Shown here piece after piece: positions 51,201 to 55,995 of a DNA stretch of 64,000 bases. The translations under genes were made by a program, and so were the position numbers. Under the pieces are notes generated by a model that saw only the letters and a program-made list of their open reading frames with translations, was not told the DNA's origin and searched no databases. This stretch comes from Trileptium ribeirensis (Eukaryota > Nematoda > Enoplea > Enoplida > Thoracostomopsidae). The number at the start of each line of letters is the position of its first letter. Position 1 is the first letter of the stretch. Location of the stretch: assembly GCA_030248225.1 (NCBI GenBank), contig JASANE010016076.1, positions 97,770-161,769 on the forward strand, read 5' to 3'.

Positions 51201-52320
51201 ATTTATCCCTAGCTGTACGAGTTTGAACACGAATAGATTTGAAAAACGGCCGGCTGAAAAGTTGGGTATAGTGGGATTCGAATCCAAAGCCTCTCCCTGC
51301 CGCAACCAACTAAACTATCCCTGCCCTACTTTGTTGCAGTGTAAAACCGCTATATTCGGCATGCTTCCATCTTCTATTAAGGCTTACCACTAGCCTTATT
51401 TTTATACAACTATGTATTTCGGATATTTTGTAATATATTTTATTATCGGATTAGCGATGAGCAACAGCCAAGCTAAATAAGGCAGCACATGTGGGGTTAG
51501 GGGTGCAGGTAAGATTCTGGGTTCCGCAAGGCGGCAGTAGAATCCTACCTTCTCGTACGATCACTATGATATAATATTTTTCAGTTAGGCCTAGCGGCAG
51601 GAGTTTGAAATCGAAGGGATTTGAAAAACGACCAGCTAAAAATGGGGTAGGGGTGTGATTCGAGCTCAGAACCTCCCGCTCGTAGATCCGCAACCAACTA
51701 AAGTATGTCTGCCCGGCTTCGTTGCAGTTATTAGCCGCTATATTCGACATAATGCAAATAATATGTTCAACAAATGACAACAAACAAAGCACTAAAAGAA
51801 CTTTCGTACCTACCTCTGCAATAATATGTCATTGCAGTAGTCGCCACAATATTATAGTACTGAAACGCGCACAAATTCGTTTGGACTGTCGGTATTGCAA
51901 ACTTTAGCTTGGCCATACCGAAAAGTAGTAAAAGTTACAATTAAATGACTATATCTTTGCGACAGGATAGCATAATTTTATGCTTTTTTCTATAGGCTGT
52001 GGATTTGGTACAAAAATTGTGTAAGTTTCTCGAATTTAATGTACTAGACCCAACAGTAGTTGGGAATAGTTAAAATAACGCAACTCGTTCGAAAATTATG
52101 TAAATCGATGCGCTTCGGGGTAGCTAATAGGTAAAGCAACATTTACAGTACATAATTTCTTATTTCACGACGGAATTCATGTTATTTGTTTTTAGGTCTA
52201 TCGCGAACTTGTGAAATTATGGGTGTATCTAAGTTGGTAATTGGCTCAATGAAATACGCGAAAGATCCGCAATTTCAAAACCTAGCCGTGGCTTCTCACA
52301 AATGGCTTGATATTGTTGAG
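12071..52320 (+). CDS. TARBP1: TARBP1/Trm3-type tRNA (guanosine-2'-O)-methyltransferase, 19 exons, partial at both ends
   Basis: Family members transfer a methyl group from S-adenosylmethionine to the 2'-OH of G18 in tRNA; a long HEAT/ARM-like helical region precedes a C-terminal SpoU (SPOUT) domain. Nineteen plus-strand exons join in one frame with complementary phases at every GT-AG junction, giving 2839 nt, about 946 residues. Exons 1-17 are helical and Leu-rich. Exons 12-17 follow the order of animal TARBP1 from memory. Exons 18-19 hold SpoU motif 1: SLIVVASLIDRPTNLGG joined to LSRTCEIMG, with the conserved Asn and Arg. The rest of the SpoU domain (motifs 2 and 3, about 90 residues) was not found. 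The N-terminal part is also missing compared with the roughly 1600-residue human protein. Introns run from about 200 bp to 10.8 kb and are full of MITEs. Identification is confident; function is inferred from family. Confidence 0.9.
12971..13144 (+). CDS. TARBP1: TARBP1 exon 2
   Basis: Acceptor ATCAACAACAG, donor G|GTTAGT. It codes about 58 residues (QDESNSGVHDSLVDFVSAFY and on). The GTTAGT donor recurs at exons 9 and 11 of this gene. The last base G joins TA of exon 3. Confidence 0.75.
14240..14656. repeat. two-copy tandem duplication, about 209 bp, GC-rich
   Basis: Copies begin GGGTATTCGTTAG (14240) and GGGATATTCGTTAG (14448), and share GAAGCTTAAAATTTTGAGCA, CGGACAATCCTCGG and CCGCTCCCCGCTCTGACTGG. 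They are more diverged from each other than the copies at 7069 or 11451. Base composition is much higher in GC than the surroundings, suggesting foreign or transposon origin. Confidence 0.9.
15505..16200 (-). pseudogene. BEL/Pao-like retrotransposon relic (integrase C-terminal end)
   Basis: On the minus strand, 16190-16130 reads a W..W...Y segment, and after a frame change 16070-15950 reads DAVVIVKSESPIAP, a stop, then KLGQVTNVIRSTDWFVRSVQ. The pattern (hydrophobic DVV.I, P...W.LG.V..V, DG.VR.V) is that of the C-terminal end of BEL/Pao integrases. Several stops and shifts show that it is dead. A 66-codon frame at 15705-15505 downstream may be the remainder of the same element. No LTRs were delimited. 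Confidence 0.45.
16543..16754 (+). CDS. TARBP1: TARBP1 exon 3
   Basis: Acceptor ACCATTTTCAG, donor CTG|GTACGT. It codes 71 residues including SLIAVYMLGYYEDCEASLCL, a helical segment. An alternative acceptor TTTTAG at 16512 would break the phase with exon 2, so 16543 was chosen. It ends on a whole codon. Confidence 0.75.
17050..17800. repeat. diverged tandem repeat, about 4 units of 170-190 bp
   Basis: Repeated words: GGGCTCATTTCGTTCA (17161, 17325) with variants GGACTCATTTTGTTCA (17502) and CGCCCATTTTGTTCA (17711); TTGCTATTGATCTCA (17372, 17549); GAAGACACTAAATTAGG and GAAGACACAAAATTGG. Units are well diverged, so the array is old. It lies in intron 3. Confidence 0.75.
18055..18207. mobile_element. 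family B MITE
   Basis: Inverted arms GAGCAGAAATAAAAGCCAAT and TTCTATTTCTATCCGTAATTG, with internal TTTTTCGCGAAATGTTCG and GCGAACTGTTTGCG words as in the copy at 10423-10565. Confidence 0.6.
18294..18395 (+). CDS. TARBP1: TARBP1 exon 4
   Basis: Acceptor TTTTTATTTCTAG, donor AAT|GTAATC. It has exactly 34 codons with phase 0 at both ends, reading DDTETCEKLFEMAKFADIPV and a Leu-rich helix. The donor is weak, but both neighbours are in phase. Confidence 0.7.
18396..20301. other. TARBP1 intron 4
   Basis: Includes a 65-codon frame at 18522-18719 without support, a stretch at 18745-19000 with a TATAAAAG box and a pyrimidine-poor profile that could be a solo LTR, and the TIR element at 19787-20170. 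No exon is required by phase. Confidence 0.5.
19787..20170. mobile_element. non-autonomous TIR element, about 384 bp
   Basis: Ends GCTGGGTTCTCCAAATTGG (left) and GAATGGAGAACCCAGC (right) are inverted. Inside, TTGGCAAATTTT and TGGCAAAATC(G)GGCGCCCC words recur and resemble words in the element at 23717-24452 (TTTTGCCAGGGGC), suggesting related elements. Confidence 0.6.
20302..20444 (+). CDS. TARBP1: TARBP1 exon 5
   Basis: Acceptor TTTTTTGTTTCAG, donor AG|GTTGGT. It codes 47 residues (KTLSNAVSLPLLCFIFNKLP onward) of HEAT-like character. The final AG pairs with G of exon 6 to make Arg. Confidence 0.8.
20999..21230 (+). CDS. TARBP1: TARBP1 exon 6
   Basis: Acceptor TTTCATTTTCGTAG, donor GAG|GTATGT. 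It codes 77 residues, including CVILRHFLYHVDYRQS and VADILDAFAEMLNAV: two helices of the solenoid. Clean junctions; the longest exon of the gene in this window. Confidence 0.85.
21596..21642 (+). CDS. TARBP1: TARBP1 exon 7 (47 nt)
   Basis: Acceptor GTGTATTTTTAG, donor AA|GTACTA. This micro-exon reads LGILTSFCGRQSSTF plus AA. Without it exon 6 (phase 0) would enter exon 8 in a frame with an early stop; with it the frame is continuous. Inferred mainly from phase. Confidence 0.55.
21847..21931 (+). CDS. TARBP1: TARBP1 exon 8
   Basis: Acceptor GGGATGTTGCAG, donor TTG|GTTCGT. It takes A after AA of exon 7, then reads GPFNVSEFDLRWCQDAFVLL and ends SSNL. The donor is weak; coding character is good. 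Confidence 0.65.
22204..22482. mobile_element. family C palindromic MITE, 279 bp
   Basis: Left TAGTCACGCACACACAGAAAT, right ATTTCTGGTCGCCACTG. The inside is built of TCGATTTCGATT/AATCGAAATC words in both orientations, so long hairpins form. Related to the copy at about 52578-52844. Confidence 0.75.
22838..23020 (+). CDS. TARBP1: TARBP1 exon 9
   Basis: Acceptor ATTGCTATTTTAG, donor TCA|GTTAGT. It has 61 whole codons: TIEELAQLSLYCCAENANSE, then LYQVCLQELVDTFMSPS. A donor at 23005 (GTGTGT) was rejected because it puts a stop at the next junction. Strong helical character. Confidence 0.8.
23344..23537 (+). CDS. TARBP1: TARBP1 exon 10
   Basis: Acceptor TGTTATTTTGCAG, donor TC|GTAAGT (consensus). 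It codes 64 residues: LITDILDGEASNAGAWLYIA, then a Cys-rich helix and YCSQLCRIAVFGPLNM. The clearest internal exon of the solenoid. Confidence 0.85.
23717..24452. mobile_element. composite element with family A-like ends, about 736 bp
   Basis: Left end CAGCTCCTGCCTGAAATGAC and right end GTCATTTCTGACAGGTACTG are inverted and resemble family A termini. Inside lie TTTGCCAGGGGC and TTTTGCCAGGAGCCC words, and an open frame of 111 codons (23955-24290) without recognisable content. Confidence 0.5.
24566..24671. mobile_element. family E MITE, 106 bp
   Basis: Ends GTGTTCACGCGCTCAAACTT and AAGTTTGAACGTGTGAACAC are near-perfect inverted repeats. The inside repeats TTTGAGCTCAAATTTTGATC. A related copy lies at about 62671-62938. 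Confidence 0.75.
25644..25791. mobile_element. family A palindromic MITE, 148 bp
   Basis: CAGTATCCGCCATAAATGAC pairs with GTCATTTTTGGCGGGTACTG, with TA at both flanks. The arms carry GAGCGAGT words. Intron 10. Confidence 0.8.
26086..26480. repeat. diverged direct repeat, about 240 bp period
   Basis: TTGTCAGAGATGCCG (about 26100) and TTGTCAAAGCTGCCG (about 26344) start two similar stretches, both followed by a CATTTTTGACCACC segment (about 26208 and 26456). A separate pair near 25398 and 26602 shares CATTGTTTAGTGTTTCAT. Confidence 0.6.
27340..27513 (+). CDS. TARBP1: TARBP1 exon 11
   Basis: The acceptor is a tandem TTTTAGCAG, so the exon can start at 27337 or 27340; either keeps the frame (one extra Ser). 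The donor is GG|GTTAGT. It codes 57 residues: WQPDICIQKSRVAAISTILR, then an acidic loop and WGNCISKMLLSMFDTYPF. Confidence 0.8.
27600..27879. mobile_element. family D MITE (left end unclear)
   Basis: The right end CACTTGTTTTTGTCCATGACTG matches the family D end at 54054. The inside is made of AACGTTCGTTT and AAACGAAC words. The left boundary is approximate. Confidence 0.5.
27880..29099. other. TARBP1 intron 11, 3' part
   Basis: AT-rich; no gene, repeat family or RNA gene recognised. Confidence 0.5.
29100..29181 (+). CDS. TARBP1: TARBP1 exon 12
   Basis: Acceptor AATACTGTTTCAG, donor ACG|GTAACA. It reads SFMGSVAHTIKIRLLQVQLL and a short helix. The H-x-I-K-x-R-L pattern is the one I recall from animal TARBP1 at this point. 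From here on the exon order follows the family. Confidence 0.8.
30584..30614. repeat. TA microsatellite
   Basis: Almost uninterrupted TA dinucleotides ending in ATATATATGTATCG. Confidence 0.85.
30752..31833. repeat. C7-tract modules (TGTAGCCCCCCCGACC), about ten copies
   Basis: The 15-16-mer occurs inverted at 30752-30767 (GTCGGGGGGGCTACAT) and direct at 31107, 31311, 31438, 31459, 31476, 31757, 31799 and 31819, with a variant at 31778. The first pair is inverted and bounds about 370 bp like transposon ends. The last four form a tandem of about 21-22 bp units joined by TGAGG. The tract is G-rich on the minus strand and might form quadruplexes. No coding content. Confidence 0.85.
32445..33130. 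repeat. dispersed AT-rich repeat, copy 1
   Basis: Shares long similarity with 60137-60610: GTAAACGTAATA(C/A)ATTACA at the start, CACATATTCATGATCAGCGA, TTTTAAAGTGATTTTAAAAT and AGTTTTAGAGCTTCAGA. It has two internal sub-repeats of about 190 bp, each with a TTCATGATCA/TTCGTGATCA core. Non-coding; many AATTAGCTAATTA words. Confidence 0.85.
39999..40145 (+). CDS. TARBP1: TARBP1 exon 13
   Basis: Acceptor TTTGTTATGTAG, donor GAG|GTTAAT. It has 49 whole codons: EACDNLIARSLEDLCSEQLH, then STRMLCEWLCSVAYIKHPEI. Aligns by pattern with the family segment of a helix, S-x-x-x-x-x-E-W, then a second helix. Confidence 0.85.
40146..42263. other. TARBP1 intron 13
   Basis: Contains the dispersed repeat at 40930-41430, an AT-rich low-complexity run with ATACGATAAA words at 41515-41640, and TGGACCC-rich segments at 41705-41810 and 42095-42150 that look like arms of a degenerate element. 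Confidence 0.5.
40930..41430. repeat. dispersed repeat, opposite orientation to 57780-58180
   Basis: Shared when one copy is reversed: GTTCGCGAACAAATTTAATG, GTGACGTCAC and ACAAAATAGGATGGT with a CATTTTA following. Probably two copies of one decayed transposon. The 88-codon frame at 41128-41394 lies inside it and has no recognised content. Confidence 0.65.
42264..42356 (+). CDS. TARBP1: TARBP1 exon 14
   Basis: Acceptor CATTCACTTACAG, donor AAG|GTTAGC. It has 31 codons, reading MAEKRVGSIASWAAVMTHYI. The first Met is internal, not a start. A better-looking donor G|GTGAGA at 42349 was rejected because it brings a stop at the next junction. The GSIASW motif is typical of the family. Confidence 0.8.
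42997..43425. repeat. two-copy tandem duplication, 214 bp
   Basis: Copies start TCCACACTTTAAAGC (42997) and TCCACACTTTATAGC (43211). Each ends with a family B-like CGTTCGCAAAATTTCGCGAA core. The two are about 95% alike. Confidence 0.95.
43905..44063. mobile_element. family A palindromic MITE, 159 bp
   Basis: Left CAGTACCCGCCAAAAATGAC, right GGTCATTTTTGGTGAGTACTG, followed by TA. The inside reads GCTCGCTCGCGACTCGCTCG with its complement in the other arm. It lies in intron 14, about 190 bp before exon 15. Confidence 0.9.
44257..44450 (+). CDS. TARBP1: TARBP1 exon 15
   Basis: Acceptor TACATATTTCAG, donor AAG|GTAAGG. It codes 64 residues: CIETQLRHILSRLIAWSSSQ, NFAVRAWAIASIRKMYK, then the linker to the SpoU domain. 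The N-F-x-V-R-x-x-A pattern is conserved in TARBP1. Its last third was duplicated downstream (45785-45869). Confidence 0.88.
44365..44850 (+). repeat. segmental duplication, parent copy
   Basis: The segment from within exon 15 through the family B MITE (44459-44613) and AT-rich intron DNA is repeated at about 45785-46290. Shared landmarks: CAAATATTGG(A/C)TAGTATT, CGTTATTTTTT/TGTTATTTTTT, TTTCTGTTTGTA(A/G)CTGTAC and TTTTTCTTCAATAATTCGG. Confidence 0.85.
44459..44613. mobile_element. family B MITE inside the duplicated segment
   Basis: CAGTTAAGCACGGAAATTAA pairs with TTATTTCTGTTTGTAACTG. The copy in the second duplicon is at 45878-46043, so the MITE was present before the duplication. Confidence 0.7.
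45223..45677 (+). pseudogene. R2-like LINE reverse transcriptase relic
   Basis: Two frames carry pieces of a non-LTR retrotransposon. One (about 45236-45340) reads RRNEYAIIQRIYGCNRKK, like the region just before the reverse transcriptase in R2-type LINEs. The other (45273-45677) has AAGPHAITMKNLKSIN, a worn RT-0 motif (usually AGPDG.T), then NRTVIIPKVEKPSKDA, the RT-1 start (RT..IPK), and stops just before the expected YRPI. The catalytic palm with the FADD box is absent. It lies between the two copies of the exon 15 duplication. Host function is not suggested. Confidence 0.7.
45785..46290 (+). repeat. segmental duplication, second copy with pseudo-exon
   Basis: Its first 82-85 bp resemble the last third of exon 15, translated as QDVGLQILASIAGYNIDSR against QDFGVQILDSITGFNLESR in the parent. 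It even has an acceptor-like TTTCCAG at 45781-45787 and a donor AAG|GTAAAG at 45870. Splicing it after exon 15 would bring a TAG stop, and using it in place of exon 15 breaks the frame into exon 16. It is therefore a relic rather than an alternative exon. Confidence 0.85.
46291..48009. other. TARBP1 intron 15, 3' part
   Basis: AT-rich. Degenerate family A-like pieces lie at about 46418-46507 (GAAATGACTGTCGC ... TGTGGCGGATACTA) and 47818-47976 (CAGTACATAG ... GTCGTTTCTGACGAGTGCTG). Nothing else recognised. Confidence 0.5.
48010..48091 (+). CDS. TARBP1: TARBP1 exon 16
   Basis: Acceptor TTGATATTTTCAG, donor AAA|GTACGT. It codes 27 residues, NFTKTVDKILQDFYYACFRP and six more, matching the family's F(F/Y)xxxFxP segment before the SpoU linker. 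G completes AG of exon 15 to give Arg. Confidence 0.85.
48621..48670. mobile_element. solo MITE end (family B/C type)
   Basis: CAGTCACGGCCAGAAATATG preceded by TA, followed by ATCGATCGAAATTTCG. No matching right end was found, so this is a truncated copy. Confidence 0.5.
49166..49316 (+). CDS. TARBP1: TARBP1 exon 17
   Basis: Acceptor TTCATTTATTTTAG, donor G|GTAATT. It codes 50 residues: HIFYTVPTLLGISGGELIDM, then the linker. The family has (T)IFYxxPxLxG at the same place. Leaves G for exon 18. Confidence 0.85.
49563..49778 (+). CDS. TARBP1: TARBP1 exon 18 (SpoU domain start)
   Basis: Acceptor TTTTTGATTTTGTAG, donor G|GTATGT. It codes 72 residues: a variable linker with an Ala run, then SSLIVVASLIDRPTNLGG, the first strand and motif 1 of the SpoU methyltransferase fold. 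The Asn of PTNLGG is part of the conserved motif. Very strong identification. Confidence 0.95.
49868..50352. mobile_element. TIR element, 485 bp, TTA target duplication
   Basis: The ends TGCGTGGGTCCACTCTATGT and its partner ACCTAAAGTGGACTCACGCA are inverted over about 39 bp (about 80% paired), flanked by TTA on both sides (49865-49867 and 50353-50355). A 3-bp TTA/TAA duplication is usual for PIF/Harbinger elements. The 114-codon frame inside shows no transposase motif. A diverged relative follows at about 50450-50840. Confidence 0.75.
51030..51170 (-). repeat. tRNA-derived SINE, copy 1
   Basis: Minus strand, head at about 51167: GGTCAGGAATAGCTCAGTTC holds an A box (TAGCTCAGTTCGG) followed by GCAGAGCGCCTGCTTGAG, as in a tRNA; the B box is worn. 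The tail has GCCCAACTTTTCAGGTGG, shared with copy 2. Confidence 0.65.
51180..51372 (-). repeat. tRNA-derived SINE, copy 2
   Basis: Minus strand: A box in GGGATAGTTTAGTTGGTTGC (about 51318), B box GGATTCGAATCCC (about 51265), then CCCAACTTTTCAGCCGGCCG and CGTTTTTCAAAT. The spacing suits RNA polymerase III internal promoters. Confidence 0.75.
51445..51760 (-). repeat. tRNA-derived SINE, copy 3
   Basis: Minus strand: A box in TACTTTAGTTGGTTGCGG (about 51707), B box GAGCTCGAATCAC (about 51655), the same GCTGGTCGTTTTTCAAAT body, and a tail to about 51445 (TTGGCTGTTGCTCATCGC). The tail recurs at about 56385. The flank GTTGCAGT...CCGCTATATTCG(G/A)CAT is shared with copy 2, about 388 bp apart. Confidence 0.7.
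52196..52320 (+). CDS. TARBP1: TARBP1 exon 19 (last one found)
   Basis: Acceptor ATTTGTTTTTAG, donor GAG|GTACAT. It codes 41 residues, LSRTCEIMGVSKLVIGSMKY and FQNLAVASHKWLDIVE, continuing the SpoU fold; Arg of SRTCE corresponds to the conserved motif 1 arginine. It ends in phase 0. No following exon with motif 2 (G.E..G) or motif 3 (SLNV) was found downstream. Confidence 0.92.
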
Positions 52321-52438
52321 GTACATGAATTAAATAATATAGTAATTGTCGTTGTCCAAGTTTTTGCGAAAATGCATAATGTACGATAATGTGGTTCGAA
52401 AGTTTTATTTAATACTTCGAAACATCGTACATAATGTA

Positions 52439-52545
52439 CAGCGCGGGCCAGAAACTACTATCGCGTTGGAACGGGCGAGCAATGATGCAACATTTTTCGA
52501 GCAGCGAACGAAGTCGAGTGAGGAACAGCTTTCTGGTGGGTATTG
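52439..52545. mobile_element. family A-related MITE, 107 bp
   Basis: CAGCGCGGGCCAGAAACTAC pairs with CTTTCTGGTGGGTATTG, flanked by TA. Internal CGAGCAGCGAACGAAGTCGAG words. Confidence 0.5.
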
Positions 52546-52577
52546 TAACATTATAATTTGTGTATTATAATGATAAA

Positions 52578-52844
52578 ACCCCGGCTAAAAATAAGTGCAA
52601 TCGAAATCGATCGACACCGCAATTGTTTTGTTTCATCGCAATCAATCGAAGTCGATCGAAAATTTATGTAATCGAAATTTCTAATTCTGATATTTATTTT
52701 AATCGTTCCAAAATCGAAATCGATCAAAATTTCGTTTAATCAAAATGGATCAAAATTTTTTCAATCAAAATTGATCGAAATCTCGTTTAATCAAGTTGAA
52801 TAAAATTTCCTACGATTATTTGCGCTTATTTCTGACCGTGACTG
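52578..52844. mobile_element. family C MITE, about 267 bp
   Basis: The right end TTATTTCTGACCGTGACTG is a clear family terminus; the left end (AAATAAGTGCAATCG) is worn. The inside repeats ATCGAAATCGATCGA and AATCAAAAT words in both senses. Confidence 0.7.
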
Positions 52845-53050
52845 TAGGACTATCGGTGTTATTGTTGTTGTCCTTCACAAACCACGGAGATACATAAGTA
52901 GGAACCCGACATGATCTATATCGGCTATAATATAAAATATCAGTTTTAGCTGTTTGTATGCCAGCAACAGCTGACAGATATTATGTCACTACAGTTTGTT
53001 GTTTTGATTTTTTCTTGAATAATAGTTAGTTAATACATAGAAAACGATTG

Positions 53051-53086
53051 CCACTTGTTCCAGACATGACTTCTGGAACAAGTGGA
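53051..53086. repeat. isolated perfect hairpin, 13-bp stem
   Basis: CCACTTGTTCCAG and CTGGAACAAGTGG are separated by 8-9 bases (ACATGACTT). No family relation or T-run was seen. Confidence 0.8.
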
Positions 53087-53807
53087 AATCATGTTCTTGG
53101 TAGGCGTCTATTGTAAGGTTAGTGTTGTTTTCTGTTTAGATGTAAGACGCAAAAAAATGTGCGTGTTTGAATGTATACGTACAGTAAGTATGTACACCTC
53201 TTTATATCGTCTGGCTTGTGGATATTAAATTTTTTTGTTGGAAAGAAATGTGAAAGCAAAAACGTTTTTCTCTTTTTTGAAAAAATTGCTTTTTTATTTG
53301 GTTGTTTGCAAATGAAAGAAAATGGAAATATTTTGTTTTCGAAATTGTCACTCAGATTTTAAAAATTGGGTTTTGGGTCATGGTGGAATGTTTTCAAAAA
53401 ATTTCTTTCCTCAAAATTAATGCTTTTGCACTTTAAGTGTTGTAATCGTATTTTGCACAAAAATTAAATGAAATTATTGTGAATTGAGAAAAAATTTCAA
53501 AGGTTTAATTCCGCTCAGATCATTATTCTTGATACAACAAGCGTAGTATGTACATTTTGTATTTTCTGTTAACTCAGTATTTTAAGAGTTTGAACATAGC
53601 AATTTCTGTCTTTTAGAATGGTGTCATAATCTTTACCATATTTATTACTTCTTTTGTATAATTTTTGTTTAATTTATTTAAAAACATAAATATTAGTTTT
53701 CTCGAATCTTTTTATTTATTTATTTATCGGATTTGTGTGTTCAGCGAAGTTTTCATCTATCAATGGGTACGTTCTGGATGTAACATTAATTTTGATAATA
53801 TTAAATA

Positions 53808-54054
53808 CAGTCACATTACAGACAAAAGTAAGTGAATAAAAACGAACGCGATACACCAACCAACGTAAAAGCAAACGACGTCAGAACGTTCGTTTAGAAA
53901 TGAACTTAAACCTAAACAAAATTAGTCGTATTTTTAAACGAATTTTATGCGTTCGTTTGTGAACGAACGTAAATGTAAACGAACGTTATAACGTTCGTTT
54001 ATAATTGAAGCTTGTTGCGCCCGTTTATTATGCACTTATTTTTGTCTGTGACTG
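53808..54054. mobile_element. family D MITE, 247 bp
   Basis: Left CAGTCACATTACAGACAAAAG, right TTATTTTTGTCTGTGACTG, flanked by TA. The inside has AACGAACG, AACGTTCGTTTA and TAAACGAACG words in both orientations. Confidence 0.8.
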
Positions 54055-54849
54055 TAGGTTGACCTGACTGACACGCTCACTGACTGGCTGTCCTTTCTAA
54101 TTTTGTCGCTTGAATTTGGCATTAATCGTATCAACGCTAGCTTATACTTGTGATTGGTCGAACAAATGACCATTTCTTATTCCTCTGGCCGGCACGCGCA
54201 CGCCAACATCGAGTTTTATTATTATGTACTCATAGGTATGCAACTACTTTTGGGCATATAGCACAACAAATTAGAGAAAACACGCAATTTATTTTTGTAT
54301 TAAATCTGCAGGTTTACTATAGAAAATGGTTAACCCATTATACTGTTTTGTAGTAAAAATATGTAGTCCCTTAGTTGAGCCTTTTGCCATTTTTGGCTAT
54401 ATCAAAGATAAAACTGGGAATCCGACGGTCCAAACCAATTTTCACAGCTCTTTTTTGTGGCTGTTAATAAATAATTTCTCTTATTGTACACAAAAGCGCT
54501 ACGGTCGGCGAAATTACCGTCTAACGTAAAAACTGGATTGCAATTTATTTGAATATTTGAAAGAAATAACACAAAAACGGAAGAGAAACGAAAAACTTGC
54601 CTTTCATTTGTAATAGACACTTAGGTTGTGCGCGGCAGCAGCAGAAATGAATGAGCATTAGCAATTTTAACACAATCATCTAGACCATCAGCGTAGTACT
54701 TTTACCTGGGATATAGCCCAAGTGTTAAAAGACAGCTAGAAAATTATATGTTTGCACCATTATTTTATTTTTAATAAAGTTCTTGGGTTAATATAAAAAC
54801 GCTACATTTTCGCGATTTTAGCGCACAAATGCCCAATTTTAGTTGGGGA

Positions 54850-55535
54850 TGTAGCTAGTTGACGGAGGCAAGACGAGCCACCGAAGGTGGCGAGTCGCAG
54901 CCGGAGGCGTACATTTAACTTTATATATATCAATATACTAGACGCAAAATTTCAATTTTCTCTGTGACTTTTTTGTTTGTCACAGACAGGTCTGCAGGTT
55001 GAACGCCTGGGCCGATTTTAGAAATTTTTTTTTCTTCGTGTTGCATATTCTCTTGCGGAGTGCCCTTTCATTGAGCACTTTTTTCTACGAAAATTGCTTT
55101 GTACTCAAAATTAAGCAAATGTTGCTCAAACTTAGGGATTTTTGCCATTTTTTCAGCTTTTTCACCGCATCTCGACAACCGTTCGTGCTATTTCGGCGAT
55201 TTTTTTACATAAAATGTATTTTCACGTTTTCTAAACAGCTGTATATAGCTGATTGACGTATTTCATCTCTTTCCTTAAAAATTAAGCAAATTCTCTTAAA
55301 ATTGACTTAGGGAAACCTAAGTTCATCATATCTCGACAACCGTTCGTGCTATCTCGGTCATTTTTTGACATAACATGTACCTTCACGTTTTCTAAAAGAC
55401 TGTATACGAGTGCTCTACTTACCTTTATAAATTCTCTTAAAATTAAGCAGTCTCTTAAAAATGAGTGAAAAATTATTAAGTGTGTTATAAGTTTTGAATG
55501 ACTCGGCCGATTGTTAACCACCATGCCTCCGTCAC
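54850..55535. mobile_element. TIR element with internal direct repeat
   Basis: TTGACGGAGGCAAG (about 54867) and CATGCCTCCGTCACC (about 55523) are inverted. Inside, a stretch starting ATCTCGACAACCGTTCGTGC occurs at about 55170 and 55330, each followed by TTCACGTTTTCTAAA. No coding signature. Confidence 0.5.
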
Positions 55536-55911
55536 CCACGTTTACGTGTTACTAGTATCATTATGAATTCAGTTTGATTCTGTCGTCAGATCGTCGTGAT
55601 AGTCATTTGCGGTTTAAAGTACTGTATTTTCAGTTACATACATACTTCACTCGCCGTTCTGCTTACTCGGTCTACTCTTGTTATTAAAGTAACACTCAAA
55701 AATGATAGCGAATTTTTGGCAAAGAACTCGCCAACGAAAGCATTAACTAATATAAATGAAGTTGTCTGCGAAGTGTTCTGGGATCGTTCGAATCATATAT
55801 AAAGTCATATATTTATCGAGAAATTTTTTTATGAAAATTTGGGTACCAAGGATGGACCATAAAATTGAAAACATTTTTTGCCATAAATATCGTTGAAATG
55901 GATTTTTTGAA

Positions 55912-55995
55912 CCGCCTTGTAGCTTAGTGGAATGGTACCAAAATTATCGCTCTACTTTCGAAATGGTCGACCTTCGGGTTGTGTGGTATATCCGG
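55912..55995 (+). repeat. possible tRNA-like SINE head
   Basis: TAGCTTAGTGGAATGG fits an A box, and about 45 bases later GGTCGACCTTC is a rough B box. No cloverleaf could be confirmed. Confidence 0.35.

Noticed and set aside
51258..51325. Functional tRNA gene
   Set aside because: A and B boxes are present, but the acceptor stem does not pair and the body continues into a SINE tail.
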